In this document: positions 44,923-54,643 of the stretch, in pieces
How the letters are laid out: every line of letters begins with the position of its first letter
Numbering within the stretch: the first letter of the stretch is position 1
NCBI RefSeq assembly: GCF_015694425.1
Contig: NZ_JADQDN010000004.1
Location: 1-64,000, forward strand
Reading direction: 5' to 3'
Source: Microvirga terrestris
GTDB taxonomy: Bacteria; Pseudomonadota; Alphaproteobacteria; Rhizobiales; Beijerinckiaceae
Length of the DNA: 64,000 nucleotides
Position numbers and translations under genes: made by a program
Notes under the pieces: generated by a model
The model's input: the letters and a program-made list of their open reading frames with translations, nothing else
The model's database searches: none
Told to the model about the DNA's origin: nothing

Positions 44923-46997
44923 CGACTGCGATCCTGATCCTGGGATTTGCAGCGATCGCGCAGCAGACCGGCCCCGGCGGCTCTCAGCCGCCCGCCGGAT
45001 CGCCGCCGTCCGAGTCGCCTCCTGCCAACGGCTCCCAGTCGCAGGTCGATGAATCGGCGCTTCGCTATTTCGCATCCCAGGGCGATACTCGAAGGGTGAA
45101 TGCGGAGATCGCCCGGCTCAGAGCGCTCTATCCCAACTGGACACCGCCCAGCGACCTGTCGCAGCTCTCCGCCGGTGGCGCCGCAGCGGCACCTGATCCG
45201 ATCATCGAGCGCCTGTGGAATCTCTATCGCGAGGACCGGATCGCCGAAGTCCGTGCCGCGATTGCCGAACGCCAGACCTCGGACCAAAACTGGAAGCCGC
45301 CGGAGGAGCTGGTCACGGCTCTGGAAACGGTGGAGGCGCGCCGCCGCCTGGTCAATGCCTCCGATTCCGGCCAATGGCAGACCGTGCTGTCCGTGGCGAC
45401 CGAGGCTCCCAGCCTCCTCACCTGCACCAATGTGGACGTGCTCTGGCGCGTGGCGGAGGCGTTCGCCAGGACGGATCGGCCCGCTCGTACTCGGGATGTC
45501 TACACCTATCTCCTGACGAACTGCGCCAATCCGGCCGAACGCCTCGCGACCTTGCAGAAGGCCCTCACCCTCCTGCCCGAACAGCAGGTGGCTGATCTGC
45601 TCCAGTTCGAGCGCAGGGCAGGCGAGACCCCGGACGATTTCAGCTCCATCCGCGACGAGCTGGCCCGCCGCAGGGTCGAGCGCGCCTCCCTCGACAGCAA
45701 AATGACGGCATCGGCCGAGGATCTCGCGGCAGTCGAGAGGCTGATGCGAAACACCAATGAAGCCGGCCCCGTGCTGATCCTCGGCTGGTACAACTACCAC
45801 CATGGCAATCCGGCGCGGGCGCTCGAACTGTTCAAGACAGGCCTCGACCGCAACGGCGGCGCCAAGGCGGCGGAAGGCTACGCCATGTCGCTGCGGGCGC
45901 TCGAGCGGCTCACGGACGCCGAGGCCTTCGCCTATGAGTGGCGTGAGCGCGCTCCCGAGAACATGAAGATCTACCTGGACATCGCCACGGCACTCCTCAG
46001 CCAGGATCCGCCGCAGCGGCTCGAGGCGCGGGTGGTCGCGCGGATCGTGCCGGTTGTGACGGCGCAGCGTTTCTCCAACGGAGCCCAGGCCCTGGGCTGG
46101 TACTCCTACAACACGCAGCAGATCCGGACTGCGCGGGACTGGTTCCGCACGGCTCTCGGCTGGAAGCCCGAGGAAGAACCCTCGGCCTATGGCCTCGCCC
46201 TGTCGACGCAGCGACTGAACGAGCGCGCAGCCTTCAACGCCATCGTCGCCCAGTGGAGGAACCGTTCCGAACGCATCGCCGATCTCGCGGACGGCACCGG
46301 TCCCGGCTCCGGGCGGCGACCCGCTCCGGACCAGCCTCGGGCCGAGATGGATGCCGCTCCGCGCGCTGCCGTGCCCCGTCAGGTCGCCGTGGAGCGTGTC
46401 GAGGTCGAACAGCCACTCGTCCGAACCGAGGAGGGCGTGCGGGTCCGCCAGACCCAGGCTCGGTCCACTCTGGGGCGCAGTTGCGCCATGACGCGCAATC
46501 CAACAAACCTTTCAGGCGACGCGGCTCTCACCCGCGGCTGGTGCCTGATGGAGATCAACCGGCCCCTGGAGGCCGTTGCCGCCTTCGACCAGGCCATCGC
46601 CACCGGCAGCGGTCGCGCCCGCGAAGAGGCCGCCTACGGCAAGTCCTTGGCCTATCTGCGCAAGAACCTGACCTCCGAGGCCGCAATCGCGGCAGCCGAG
46701 GCGCCGCAGACCCGTTCGCGTCAGGTGGAGCTTGGAGCCTCGATCCTGACCCAGCGGGCGTTGGCCGCATACCGAGACAAGCGCTACGTGGAAACCCTTC
46801 TCGCCCTGGGCGAGCGAGCGCGGCTTGTGCCGGAGCAGAACGATCTCCTGCTGATTCGCGGCTGGTCCTATTTCAATCTCGGCCGCTACAAAGATGCCGA
46901 GCAGGTCTTCCGCGCCGTCCAGCGGACGGGTCATTCGGAAGAGGCCAGCATCGGCCTGAACGCCATTCAAGAGGCTACGGACCAAGCGTCTCAGTAG
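44898..46997 (+). CDS. Cellulose-operon TPR protein (BcsC/BcsK-like, no beta-barrel)
   Basis: A 699-residue exported protein with a signal peptide (MRLVGSAITTAILILGFAAI) and a Pro/Ser-rich linker (~25-50). The rest is helical TPR/Sel1-like repeats, e.g. RTRDVYTYLLTNC and GRYKDAEQVFRAVQRTG. Enterobacterial BcsC is ~1150 residues with an outer-membrane barrel at the C-terminus; no barrel is seen here and the protein ends within the repeats. It corresponds to the TPR subunit (BcsK type) of alphaproteobacterial type III operons, so the outer-membrane exit must be another protein. The assignment to BcsK is tentative. Confidence 0.82.
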   Translation: MRLVGSAITTAILILGFAAIAQQTGPGGSQPPAGSPPSESPPANGSQSQVDESALRYFASQGDTRRVNAEIARLRALYPNWTPPSDLSQLSAGGAAAAPDPIIERLWNLYREDRIAEVRAAIAERQTSDQNWKPPEELVTALETVEARRRLVNASDSGQWQTVLSVATEAPSLLTCTNVDVLWRVAEAFARTDRPARTRDVYTYLLTNCANPAERLATLQKALTLLPEQQVADLLQFERRAGETPDDFSSIRDELARRRVERASLDSKMTASAEDLAAVERLMRNTNEAGPVLILGWYNYHHGNPARALELFKTGLDRNGGAKAAEGYAMSLRALERLTDAEAFAYEWRERAPENMKIYLDIATALLSQDPPQRLEARVVARIVPVVTAQRFSNGAQALGWYSYNTQQIRTARDWFRTALGWKPEEEPSAYGLALSTQRLNERAAFNAIVAQWRNRSERIADLADGTGPGSGRRPAPDQPRAEMDAAPRAAVPRQVAVERVEVEQPLVRTEEGVRVRQTQARSTLGRSCAMTRNPTNLSGDAALTRGWCLMEINRPLEAVAAFDQAIATGSGRAREEAAYGKSLAYLRKNLTSEAAIAAAEAPQTRSRQVELGASILTQRALAAYRDKRYVETLLALGERARLVPEQNDLLLIRGWSYFNLGRYKDAEQVFRAVQRTGHSEEASIGLNAIQEATDQASQ

Positions 46998-47092
46998 CCG
47001 GATAGCGCGGTTGCCGGAGGCGGCCCGGTGCCTATCTAATGCTCACCAAACCTTTACCCCTCACCCGGAACCAACGTCCAGCGATCTGATCC

Positions 47093-47599
47093 ATGGCGAG
47101 CCTGCAGATCATCATCTTCGACGTGTGCGGCACCGCCTGTGCCTTGCACCGGGGCGCCGTGCGCGAGTTCCTGCCGCTGCCCCGCCTGTGGCGTCCACCG
47201 GCGCTGCCCCGGCCGGTCGCCGGCTTCTTCAACCTCGGCGGAGATGCGGTTCCGGTCCTCCGGCTCGACGTGCTGTTCGGCCTCCAGAAGGGTGAGGGCG
47301 AGCCGGAGGCCGATCTCTACCGGCACCTGATCCTGATCGGAGCGAGTGGCTCAGCTGGCCCCAATGCGCTCCTTGTCGACCGCGTTCTGGATGTGGCGAC
47401 GGTAAATACCGCTCAAATCTCTGACGTCAGGCAGGCGGGGACCCTGAACGGCTGCGTCGAGGCGGAGGTCACCTGGAGTGACCGGCTGGTTCATCTTCTC
47501 TCCGCTGAGCGGATCCTGCTGGCAGAAGAACAGCAAGCCCTGGCGGAGCTCGGACGCCAAATGCAGAGCCGCCTCAACGAATGGGCGGTCCCGGCCTGA
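47093..47599 (+). CDS. CheW-like coupling protein 1 of the chemosensory cluster
   Basis: A 168-residue CheW domain protein (MASLQIIIFDVCGTACALHR, RPVAGFFNLGGDAVPVLRLD), with a C-terminal helical tail. It starts the chemosensory cluster 95 bp after the cellulose operon on the same strand. CheW proteins couple receptors to CheA in the array. Its position before CheR resembles WspB in the Wsp system. It overlaps cheR by one base at TGATG. Confidence 0.87.
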   Translation: MASLQIIIFDVCGTACALHRGAVREFLPLPRLWRPPALPRPVAGFFNLGGDAVPVLRLDVLFGLQKGEGEPEADLYRHLILIGASGSAGPNALLVDRVLDVATVNTAQISDVRQAGTLNGCVEAEVTWSDRLVHLLSAERILLAEEQQALAELGRQMQSRLNEWAVPA

Positions 47600-49041
47600 T
47601 GGCCGCACGACCCGATCCTGTTCCGTTGCTCGATGCCGGCTTTCCCCAACTGAAAAGCCGTGTGATCGAGCGCACGGGACATTTCTATTACCAGGACAAG
47701 GACGACCTCCTGTGGGAGCGCGTGCGCAAGCGTCTGCGCGCCACGGGCCTGTCCGATTCCGGCGCCTACCTGGCCCTTCTCGACGACTCGATCTCGGGCC
47801 CGGCGGAATGGGGAAAGCTCGAGGCCGAGATCACCATCGGCGAGACGTTCTTCTTCCGCTACGCGGAGCAGTTCGCAGCCCTGCGCGAGACCATTCTGCC
47901 CGAGATCATCGCCCGGAAGGCCGCTACGCGGCGGCTGCGCATCTGGAGCGCCGGATGCTCCACCGGAGCCGAGCCCTATTCCCTGGCCATTCTCACGAAT
48001 GAAATCCTCGGCGAGAGCGTTGGGACGTGGCGCGTCAGCATTCTCGGAACCGATATCAACGACAGTGTCCTGAGAACCGCCCGGCAGGCCCGGTTCGGCA
48101 AATGGGCGTTGCGCTCCATGCCGGATGAGCAGCGGGACCGATATTTTCTGAACACCGGCAAGGAGCAGTGGGAGGTGCGGCGGGAGTTTCGCTCCCTGGT
48201 CCGCTTCGAGCGGCACAACCTGCTGAGCCTTCTCGACGGGACATCGCCGCTCGAACTCACCGACTTCGATCTGATCCTGTGCCGTAATGTCCTGATCTAC
48301 TTCCATCCCGACACCGTGACCCGGATTGTGGGAGCCTTGCGCGACCGCCTGGACGACGATGGCTGGATGCTGCTGGGCCATGCCGAACCCAATCCTGTCT
48401 TCTCGACGATGATGCAGGCCCTGAACCTGCCGGGAACCGTCGCCTACCGGCGTGGGGCCGGCACTGCGCCACCGCCGACGCCTGCCCCGCTGCAGCCCAG
48501 GGCCACCCTGCAGGAGTGGAAGCCGCTCCTGCCTGAACCCAAGCCTGAAGCGCCAAATCGCAGACCAGCCCTCCCGCGCCTCACGAAGGCTCCACAAAAG
48601 GCGTCCGCCTTTCCTGTTCCTCAGGCAGCCGGGGACCTCCTCGGCGATATCAAGACGCGTGCCGATGCGGGCGATCTCGCTGCGGCAGCGGACCTCTGCC
48701 AGAAGGCTCTCATTACCGAGCCGCTGAGCGCCGCACTGCATTTTTACCAGGGCCTCGTTCTTCGAGCACTAGGGCGCCCTGACGCGGCTGAGAAAAGCTT
48801 CCTTAAGAGCCTTTATCTCGATAAAAACTTCGCCATGGCTCATTACCATCTCGGACTCCTGCTGCTCGCCGAGGGAAAATCGGCCCCGGGGCGACGCTCC
48901 CTCACCCATGCGGCCCAGAGCGTCGCGGCGATGGCTGACGATTGCCCACTCGACGAAGGCGATGGGGTCACCGCGAAGGAGCTGCGTGAGCTGGCGCGCA
49001 TCCACCTCGACGCTGCAGCGCCGTCCAGACGGAAGGCATGA
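47599..49041 (+). CDS. cheR: CheR-type methyltransferase with C-terminal TPR (WspC-like)
   Basis: A 480-residue chemoreceptor glutamate methyltransferase. The CheR N-domain is followed by the SAM-binding SAGCSTGAEPYSLAI (~120) and DLILCRNVLIYFHPDT (~220). After a Pro-rich linker (~290-340), C-terminal TPR repeats (~350-450: YQGLVLRALGRPDAAEKSFL, AMAHYHLGLLLLAEG) resemble WspC/FrzF-type CheR. The start at 47599 overlaps the CheW stop. TPR-bearing CheR proteins act in non-flagellar (alternative function) chemosensory systems. Confidence 0.92.
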   Translation: MAARPDPVPLLDAGFPQLKSRVIERTGHFYYQDKDDLLWERVRKRLRATGLSDSGAYLALLDDSISGPAEWGKLEAEITIGETFFFRYAEQFAALRETILPEIIARKAATRRLRIWSAGCSTGAEPYSLAILTNEILGESVGTWRVSILGTDINDSVLRTARQARFGKWALRSMPDEQRDRYFLNTGKEQWEVRREFRSLVRFERHNLLSLLDGTSPLELTDFDLILCRNVLIYFHPDTVTRIVGALRDRLDDDGWMLLGHAEPNPVFSTMMQALNLPGTVAYRRGAGTAPPPTPAPLQPRATLQEWKPLLPEPKPEAPNRRPALPRLTKAPQKASAFPVPQAAGDLLGDIKTRADAGDLAAAADLCQKALITEPLSAALHFYQGLVLRALGRPDAAEKSFLKSLYLDKNFAMAHYHLGLLLLAEGKSAPGRRSLTHAAQSVAAMADDCPLDEGDGVTAKELRELARIHLDAAAPSRRKA

Positions 49042-49043
49042 CA

Positions 49044-49640
49044 ATGGCAAAATCGGTGCGGCGCAAGCTGAGGCAGATCGAAAGAGGCGGGATCCGCTCG
49101 GCCGAGGAACGGGTGCAGCATATCCTCGATGAGAGAACCGAGAGCCTCGCATCGCGGCGCAGGGATGAAGCATCGCCGGTTCAGGCCCTGCCGCGCGCCC
49201 TTGTCTGCGGCTCAGGCCGCGAGCGCTTCGGGATTCCGGTTGAGACTGTTGCCGAAGTGCTGCCTCCACAGAAAGTCATGCCAATTCCGGATGGACCACA
49301 GGCATTGGTCGGCTTGTTCGGTCGAGGTGGACGACTGGTGAGCGTGATCGATCTGGCGCTCGCGCTGGGCATCGAACCATCCTCTACGGAGGATGGAGAC
49401 CATCATGTCGTACTGCTCCGCCGAGATCAGCCGCAGGTGGCTCTCAGGGTCGAGCGCGCCTATGCGGTCGCTGACATTCATCTGCTGACGGGTGAGGCCA
49501 CGGGCTTCCGAACCGAGGCGGTGACCGGCTATGCCCGCGTGCTAGACGCCGCCGGAGACCCGGCCGATATCCTGTCTCTTCTCGATACCGAGCGGCTTCT
49601 GCGCTCCTTCCTGTACATTTCCCCTGTTTCTGGAGTCTGA
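49044..49640 (+). CDS. CheW-like coupling protein 2 (WspD-like)
   Basis: A 198-residue protein with a basic N-terminal helix (~1-40, [20 protein letters not shown]) and a CheW domain ([36 protein letters not shown]). Two ATGs are possible; the one at 49044 has GGAAGG 7 nt upstream, the other (49038) overlaps the ribosome site. A second CheW of different length between cheR and the receptor matches WspD. Confidence 0.88.
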   Translation: MAKSVRRKLRQIERGGIRSAEERVQHILDERTESLASRRRDEASPVQALPRALVCGSGRERFGIPVETVAEVLPPQKVMPIPDGPQALVGLFGRGGRLVSVIDLALALGIEPSSTEDGDHHVVLLRRDQPQVALRVERAYAVADIHLLTGEATGFRTEAVTGYARVLDAAGDPADILSLLDTERLLRSFLYISPVSGV

Positions 49641-49641
49641 C

Positions 49642-51315
49642 GTGACGATCTCGATCGCCAACCGTATTCTTCTCGGCTTCGCCGTCATTGTCGCCCTCAT
49701 GGTCGGGCTTGGCCTCTATTCCATCAACCGGCTCGACGACGTTCGGCAGACAACCGAGAGGATTGTCTCGAGGGACATCTCACTGATGCGTCAGCTGGAG
49801 GTCATCGACGATGACCAGAACGTCATGCGCAACCTCCGGCAGCAGATCATGGCAGGCTACCTGCTTCGCGCCCTGGGCCAGCAGGTTTCCTTCGAAGATC
49901 GCATTCAGGAGTGGAATAGGGTCGCGTCAAAGACAGAGGCGGATATCGCTCAAGCGACAGCCATGGTGAGCGGCTTCGCCGCGCAGTCGATCTCCCGGGA
50001 GCGCGGAGCCGCCTGGCAGCGGGTTACGGCTCTTCTCAAGGAGGCCAGCGAAGGTCTCCGCCAGTTGCGAACCGCGAGCGAACAGCAATTCGCGGAACTG
50101 CGGAGTGGTGATCTCGCCACCATGCAGAGGACGCAGACGATCCTGGATGCGCGGCGCAGCGACTGGGTCAGAACGCTCGATAGCGTCAGAGCCGTCATGT
50201 TCGAGGCCAATGCGGTCGGGCAGCGGCAGGCCGGCGAAATCTACGAGAGGAGCCGAACATCGATCATCGTGGCAGTGGCGGGCATCGCCCTGCTGAGCCT
50301 GATCATCAGCTATCTCCTGCGCTCGTCCATCATCACGCCTCTCGGTGTTTTCATGGGCTTTGTCGAGCGGATCGGGCGCGGAGAGCTGGGCGGCCAGATG
50401 GCCGTGACCGGCAAGGACGAGATCGGACATCTCGGCGCCACGCTCAATACGATGGTCGAGGGCTTGCGGCAGCTCGCGCGCCAAAGCCGTGAGGCCACCG
50501 AGAACCTGAATGCGGCGGCGGCGGAAATCCGCGCTTCGACCCAGGAGCAGGCGGCCTCCGTCGAAGAGCAGCTGGCGGCCGTTCAGGAAACTGCAGCAAC
50601 CGTCGATGAGATCACCCATTCGGGAGCCCAGATCGGCAAGCGTGCTCAGGAGGTCATCGCCTCCGCGCAGGCTGCGGCCCAGACCAGCATGGCTGGATTG
50701 CAAGCTGTCGACGACACCGCACGCGCCATGGATGCAATCCGCGAGCAGGCCGAAGCGGTGGCGGAAAACATCGTCGCCTTGAGCGAGAAGACGCAGGCTG
50801 TCGGCGAGATCATCTCCTCCGTCAACGACATCTCAGAACGTACGCATCTTCTGGCGCTGAACGCAGCGATCGAAGCGGCAGCAGCCGGCGAGAACGGACG
50901 CAGCTTCGCGGTCGTGGCGTCCGAGATGAAGACGCTTGCCGATCAGGCCAAGGACGCGACCACCCAGGTGCGCTCGATCCTGGGCGACATTCAGCGCGGC
51001 ATCAATTCGTCCGTGATGCTGACCGAGGAGGCCGTCAAGCGCGTGAGCGCCGGCAAGGAGCGCACCGACATCACGCAGCAGACGATCACCGGCATCTCGG
51101 GCCAGATCCAGGAAAGCGTGCAGACCTTCCAGCAGATCGTCGCCTCCACCAACCAGCAGCAGCTCGGCATCGAGCAGGTGATGGGCGCCCTCCAGAACAT
51201 TCGTCAGGCGAGCCAGCAGACGGCAGCCGGCACACGGCAGCTCGACACGGCAGCGGCCAATCTGTCCCAGCTCGCGCAGCAGCTCCTCGGCCTCGCCGAA
51301 CGCTATCGTCTCTAA
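49642..51315 (+). CDS. Methyl-accepting chemoreceptor (WspA-like)
   Basis: A 557-residue receptor starting with GTG (GGAG 7 nt upstream). Membrane helices lie at ~8-27 and ~202-225, separated by a four-helix-bundle sensor domain; then HAMP (~225-280) and a methyl-accepting signalling domain with the hairpin tip [20 protein letters not shown]. It has no C-terminal CheR/CheB-binding pentapeptide (it ends AERYRL), consistent with a self-contained array whose CheR carries its own TPR docking domain. The stimulus is unknown. Confidence 0.93.
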   Translation: MTISIANRILLGFAVIVALMVGLGLYSINRLDDVRQTTERIVSRDISLMRQLEVIDDDQNVMRNLRQQIMAGYLLRALGQQVSFEDRIQEWNRVASKTEADIAQATAMVSGFAAQSISRERGAAWQRVTALLKEASEGLRQLRTASEQQFAELRSGDLATMQRTQTILDARRSDWVRTLDSVRAVMFEANAVGQRQAGEIYERSRTSIIVAVAGIALLSLIISYLLRSSIITPLGVFMGFVERIGRGELGGQMAVTGKDEIGHLGATLNTMVEGLRQLARQSREATENLNAAAAEIRASTQEQAASVEEQLAAVQETAATVDEITHSGAQIGKRAQEVIASAQAAAQTSMAGLQAVDDTARAMDAIREQAEAVAENIVALSEKTQAVGEIISSVNDISERTHLLALNAAIEAAAAGENGRSFAVVASEMKTLADQAKDATTQVRSILGDIQRGINSSVMLTEEAVKRVSAGKERTDITQQTITGISGQIQESVQTFQQIVASTNQQQLGIEQVMGALQNIRQASQQTAAGTRQLDTAAANLSQLAQQLLGLAERYRL

Positions 51316-51342
51316 CGCGGCGGACATGGAGATGCGCGCATC

Positions 51343-53565
51343 GTGACGGATATCCGCAAACAGCTGCTGGCAGCCTTCGACGCGGAGCATCGGGAGCATC
51401 TCGGTGTGATCCGATCTGCGCTCGATCAGGCCGGCCGGGGCGAGATCGACCTGACGGATGTCTTTCGCCGGGCGCACAGCCTGAAAGGCGCGGCCCGCGC
51501 GGTTGATCTGCCCTCCGTAGAGGAGGTTGCGCACCAGCTTGAGTCGCTGTTCTCACAGGTTCTGGAAGGGCAGCAATCCCTCGACGAGCCGACGATTGCG
51601 ACGGTGCGGCGCAATCTCGATCTGATCGAGGATCTCGTCGCCGGCGTTCTCAAGCCCTCAGCGCCTCCCGTCGAGGCGAAGCCAGCGCCTGCAATGGCCA
51701 CGGCACCTCGCGACCCGGAGCCCTCACCTGCGAAAACCGACGCAATCCTTCCCGCTGACGCCGGCGGCAGCGCATACCTGCGCGTGGCGGCCGAACAGAT
51801 GGAGGAACTCTCCACCTCTATGCACCAGCTTCTGACCGTGCTGCAGGCAAACGAAAGCCTTGATGATGACTTGCGGCAAGTCGAGCTCGAGGTCCGTGGC
51901 TTGCGACGGAGCTGGGATCAGCTGCAAGAGCAGATGAACGCCTCGGGCGCAGCCACACAACAGGAACTTTATTCAACCTCGCGCAAGGCCGCATCGTTCG
52001 CTCCGCGCTTGCGCGATTTCGACCAAGGCTTGAAAGGCTTGTTCCGCAGGATATCCGCCCTGACCCGCGAGCGGCGGCATTCGAGCTGGTCCGTTGAACA
52101 GGCCGCCCGCCAGCTGCGCGAAAACATCGACCGGGTGTCGCTCGTCTCGGCCGAGACGGTGTTCGGCGGCTTCGGGCCCATGGTGCGCGAGATTGCCCGA
52201 GAGGCCGGTCGGGATGCGCATGTGCGCAGCACCGGCCTCGACATCCAGGTCGACCGGCAGGTGCTTCAGGCCCTCAAGGATCCCGTGATGCATCTCCTGC
52301 GCAATGCGGTAAGCCATGGCGTGGAACTCCCGGAGGAACGGATCGCCAATGGCAAGCCCGAGCGGGCCGAGGTCATCCTGGAGCTGACATCGCGCGGCGG
52401 CCGCTTGGTCGTCAGCATTCGGGATGATGGACGCGGCCCCGATCTCGCCCGGATCGAGCAGGTCGCCATCGAGCGCGGGCTGCTTCAGCCCAGGCCTCCA
52501 GGCCATCCGCCGCCGATGATGGATCAGTTGCTCGCTCTCGTCTTCACGCCGGGCTTTTCGACGGCAGGCGAAATCGACAGGCTGTCCGGCCGTGGCATCG
52601 GCCTGTCTGTCGTGGCGGAAGCCGTTCGCAGGCTGCAAGGGTCGGTTCTGCTCCGGCCCCGCTACCCGCACGGTACTGAGGTTTTGCTGAACGTACCGTT
52701 CACGGCCGCACGGCAGCCGTTGCTGCTGCTTGAGGCGGAAGGCCGCATGTTCGGCCTGCCCGCCCACGCGGTCGAGCGCCTTCTGCGCCTCCGGACCGAA
52801 GCACTGGAGAGTGTGGAAGGCCGGCCGGCCGCCCGGATCGAGTTCGGGGGGCAGGACGTTGTCGTTTCGGTCATCGCCCTTGCCGCTCTGACAGGATCCC
52901 CCCATGCCCCCCTCCCGACCGAGAACGGACACGTGAAGGCTGTTCTCATTCGCCACGGCTCACGAACCTGCGCCTTTGCCGTCAACGGGTTCCACGACGT
53001 CCGCACGATGCTCGTCAGTGATGGTCAGGCCATTGGGCTGAACGATCTGGTCTCAGGAACCGTGCTGCTCGACGACGAGATGCCGGCTCTCGTGCTCAGC
53101 CCGGATCGACTGATCGAACATTGGATCAGGAACGAAAGCGGCCTCGCGAGCGGAGGTTTGGGTCTCACGGGATGGGCCCAGGAGGAGGAACGCCAAGCCA
53201 GGACGATCCTCGTGGTCGACGATTCCATCACCACCCGCACGCTTGAAAAGAGCATTCTGGAGGCGCAGGGCTATGAGGTTGTCCTCAGCGTCGACGGTAT
53301 CGATGCCCTCCATGTGCTGCGCTCGGGCGAAGCCATGATCGATCTCGTGATCGCCGATGTGGAAATGCCGCGTATGGACGGCTTCGGTCTGCTGCAGGTG
53401 ATCAAGAACGACCCGCGGCTTTCCGCCCTCCCGGTGATCCTGATGACGTCCCGCGCCGACCCCGAGGACGTGCGCAGGGGTCTCGATCTTGGCGCGAGCG
53501 CCTATATCACCAAGCAGAAGTTCGATCAGCGCGAGCTGCTGGCGACGATCGGACAGGTATTGTGA
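51343..53565 (+). CDS. cheA: CheA-type hybrid histidine kinase with receiver domain (WspE/CheA3-like)
   Basis: A 740-residue kinase starting with GTG. Order: HPt with the phospho-His (RRAHSLKGAAR, His45), kinase core with N-box HLLRNAVSHGVELPEERIAN and G-box LSGRGIGLSVVAEA, a CheW-like regulatory domain (~480-590), and a C-terminal receiver (ILVVDDSITTRTLEKSILEA, acceptor Asp in IADVEMPRMDG). The fused receiver is typical of WspE and R. centenum CheA3, where it modulates or drains phosphoryl groups. No CheY gene follows. Confidence 0.94.
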   Translation: MTDIRKQLLAAFDAEHREHLGVIRSALDQAGRGEIDLTDVFRRAHSLKGAARAVDLPSVEEVAHQLESLFSQVLEGQQSLDEPTIATVRRNLDLIEDLVAGVLKPSAPPVEAKPAPAMATAPRDPEPSPAKTDAILPADAGGSAYLRVAAEQMEELSTSMHQLLTVLQANESLDDDLRQVELEVRGLRRSWDQLQEQMNASGAATQQELYSTSRKAASFAPRLRDFDQGLKGLFRRISALTRERRHSSWSVEQAARQLRENIDRVSLVSAETVFGGFGPMVREIAREAGRDAHVRSTGLDIQVDRQVLQALKDPVMHLLRNAVSHGVELPEERIANGKPERAEVILELTSRGGRLVVSIRDDGRGPDLARIEQVAIERGLLQPRPPGHPPPMMDQLLALVFTPGFSTAGEIDRLSGRGIGLSVVAEAVRRLQGSVLLRPRYPHGTEVLLNVPFTAARQPLLLLEAEGRMFGLPAHAVERLLRLRTEALESVEGRPAARIEFGGQDVVVSVIALAALTGSPHAPLPTENGHVKAVLIRHGSRTCAFAVNGFHDVRTMLVSDGQAIGLNDLVSGTVLLDDEMPALVLSPDRLIEHWIRNESGLASGGLGLTGWAQEEERQARTILVVDDSITTRTLEKSILEAQGYEVVLSVDGIDALHVLRSGEAMIDLVIADVEMPRMDGFGLLQVIKNDPRLSALPVILMTSRADPEDVRRGLDLGASAYITKQKFDQRELLATIGQVL

Positions 53566-53575
53566 GTTCCGGGTG

Positions 53576-54643
53576 ATGAGTATGGCGCCTCAGTTGCGTG
53601 TCCGGGTGATGGTCGTCGAGGATTCCCTCGTCGTTCGCCAATTGCTCGTCCATATCATCGCTAGCGATCCACGCCTTGTGGTGGCCGCAGCCGTGGGCTC
53701 CGCCGAGGAGGCGCTGCGGGAGATCGGCCGCATCCGGCCGGATGTGATCTCCATGGATATTCGCCTGCCGGGAATGGACGGATTGGAGGCGACGCGCAGG
53801 ATCATGGCGGAGCAGCCGACGCCCATCGTGGTCATTGCCGACAGCATCGAGGATTCCTCGCTCAAGATTTCCATGAACGCCCTGCGGGCCGGGGCGCTCA
53901 CGGTGGTGGAGAAGCCCGTTGGTCTCTCCAGCGACGGCTATGCCGCCATCGCCGGCACCATCTGCACCCAGCTCTACATTATGAGTCAGGTGCCCGTCGT
54001 CAGGCAGCGTGCATTCACGCCCTGGCGTGAGGCCGCCGCCCCCAGGCGCGACCCAGAATGGAGCACGACGCGTCCGAGCATCATGGGGATTGCTGCCTCG
54101 ACCGGCGGACCGCCCGCGCTGGCGAAAATCCTCGGTGCCCTGCCCCCGGACTTTCCACTGCCGATTCTCCTCGTCCAGCACATGGGAGCTCCCTTCATGG
54201 AAGGCTTCGCGTCCTGGCTGAACGGACTGGTCCCTCTCGAAGTGCGCCTTGCCCAGGATCAGGAGACCCCGATACCCGGCCGGGTCTATGTCGCGCCCGG
54301 GGACCGGCACCTGCTTCTCTCCTCGGCCGGCACCCTGAAGCTGAGCGCCGAGCCGCCCCTCGGCAACCAGAGACCCTCGGCCACCATGCTGTTCCAATCG
54401 ATGGCACGCTCGCTCGGTCGCAGGAGCCTGGGTGTCATCCTCACCGGCATGGGCGAGGACGGTGCCCAGGGCCTCGTTGAGCTGCGCCAGGCTGGCGGCT
54501 ATGCGGTGGCGGAGGACGAAAGCACCGCTGTCGTCTACGGCATGCCGGCGGCGGCCGCGCGCATGGGCGGCGTCAATGTCAGCGTGCCCCTCGACATGAT
54601 CGCCCCCCGTATCCTGCGCCTGGCCCGAGGAGACGGCGAATGA
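53576..54643 (+). CDS. cheB: CheB-type protein-glutamate methylesterase (WspF-like)
   Basis: A 355-residue response regulator/methylesterase. The receiver domain carries the acceptor Asp61 (SMDIRLPGMDGLEA). The esterase domain has the Ser-His-Asp triad: IAASTGGPPALAKIL (~175), LVQHMGAPFMEGFA (~203) and LTGMGEDGAQGL (~295). The start at 53576 (MSMAPQLRVRVMVVED) follows the cheA stop closely; an extension to 53489 lies inside cheA. The stop overlaps the next kinase gene by 4 bp. Confidence 0.93.
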   Translation: MSMAPQLRVRVMVVEDSLVVRQLLVHIIASDPRLVVAAAVGSAEEALREIGRIRPDVISMDIRLPGMDGLEATRRIMAEQPTPIVVIADSIEDSSLKISMNALRAGALTVVEKPVGLSSDGYAAIAGTICTQLYIMSQVPVVRQRAFTPWREAAAPRRDPEWSTTRPSIMGIAASTGGPPALAKILGALPPDFPLPILLVQHMGAPFMEGFASWLNGLVPLEVRLAQDQETPIPGRVYVAPGDRHLLLSSAGTLKLSAEPPLGNQRPSATMLFQSMARSLGRRSLGVILTGMGEDGAQGLVELRQAGGYAVAEDESTAVVYGMPAAAARMGGVNVSVPLDMIAPRILRLARGDGE

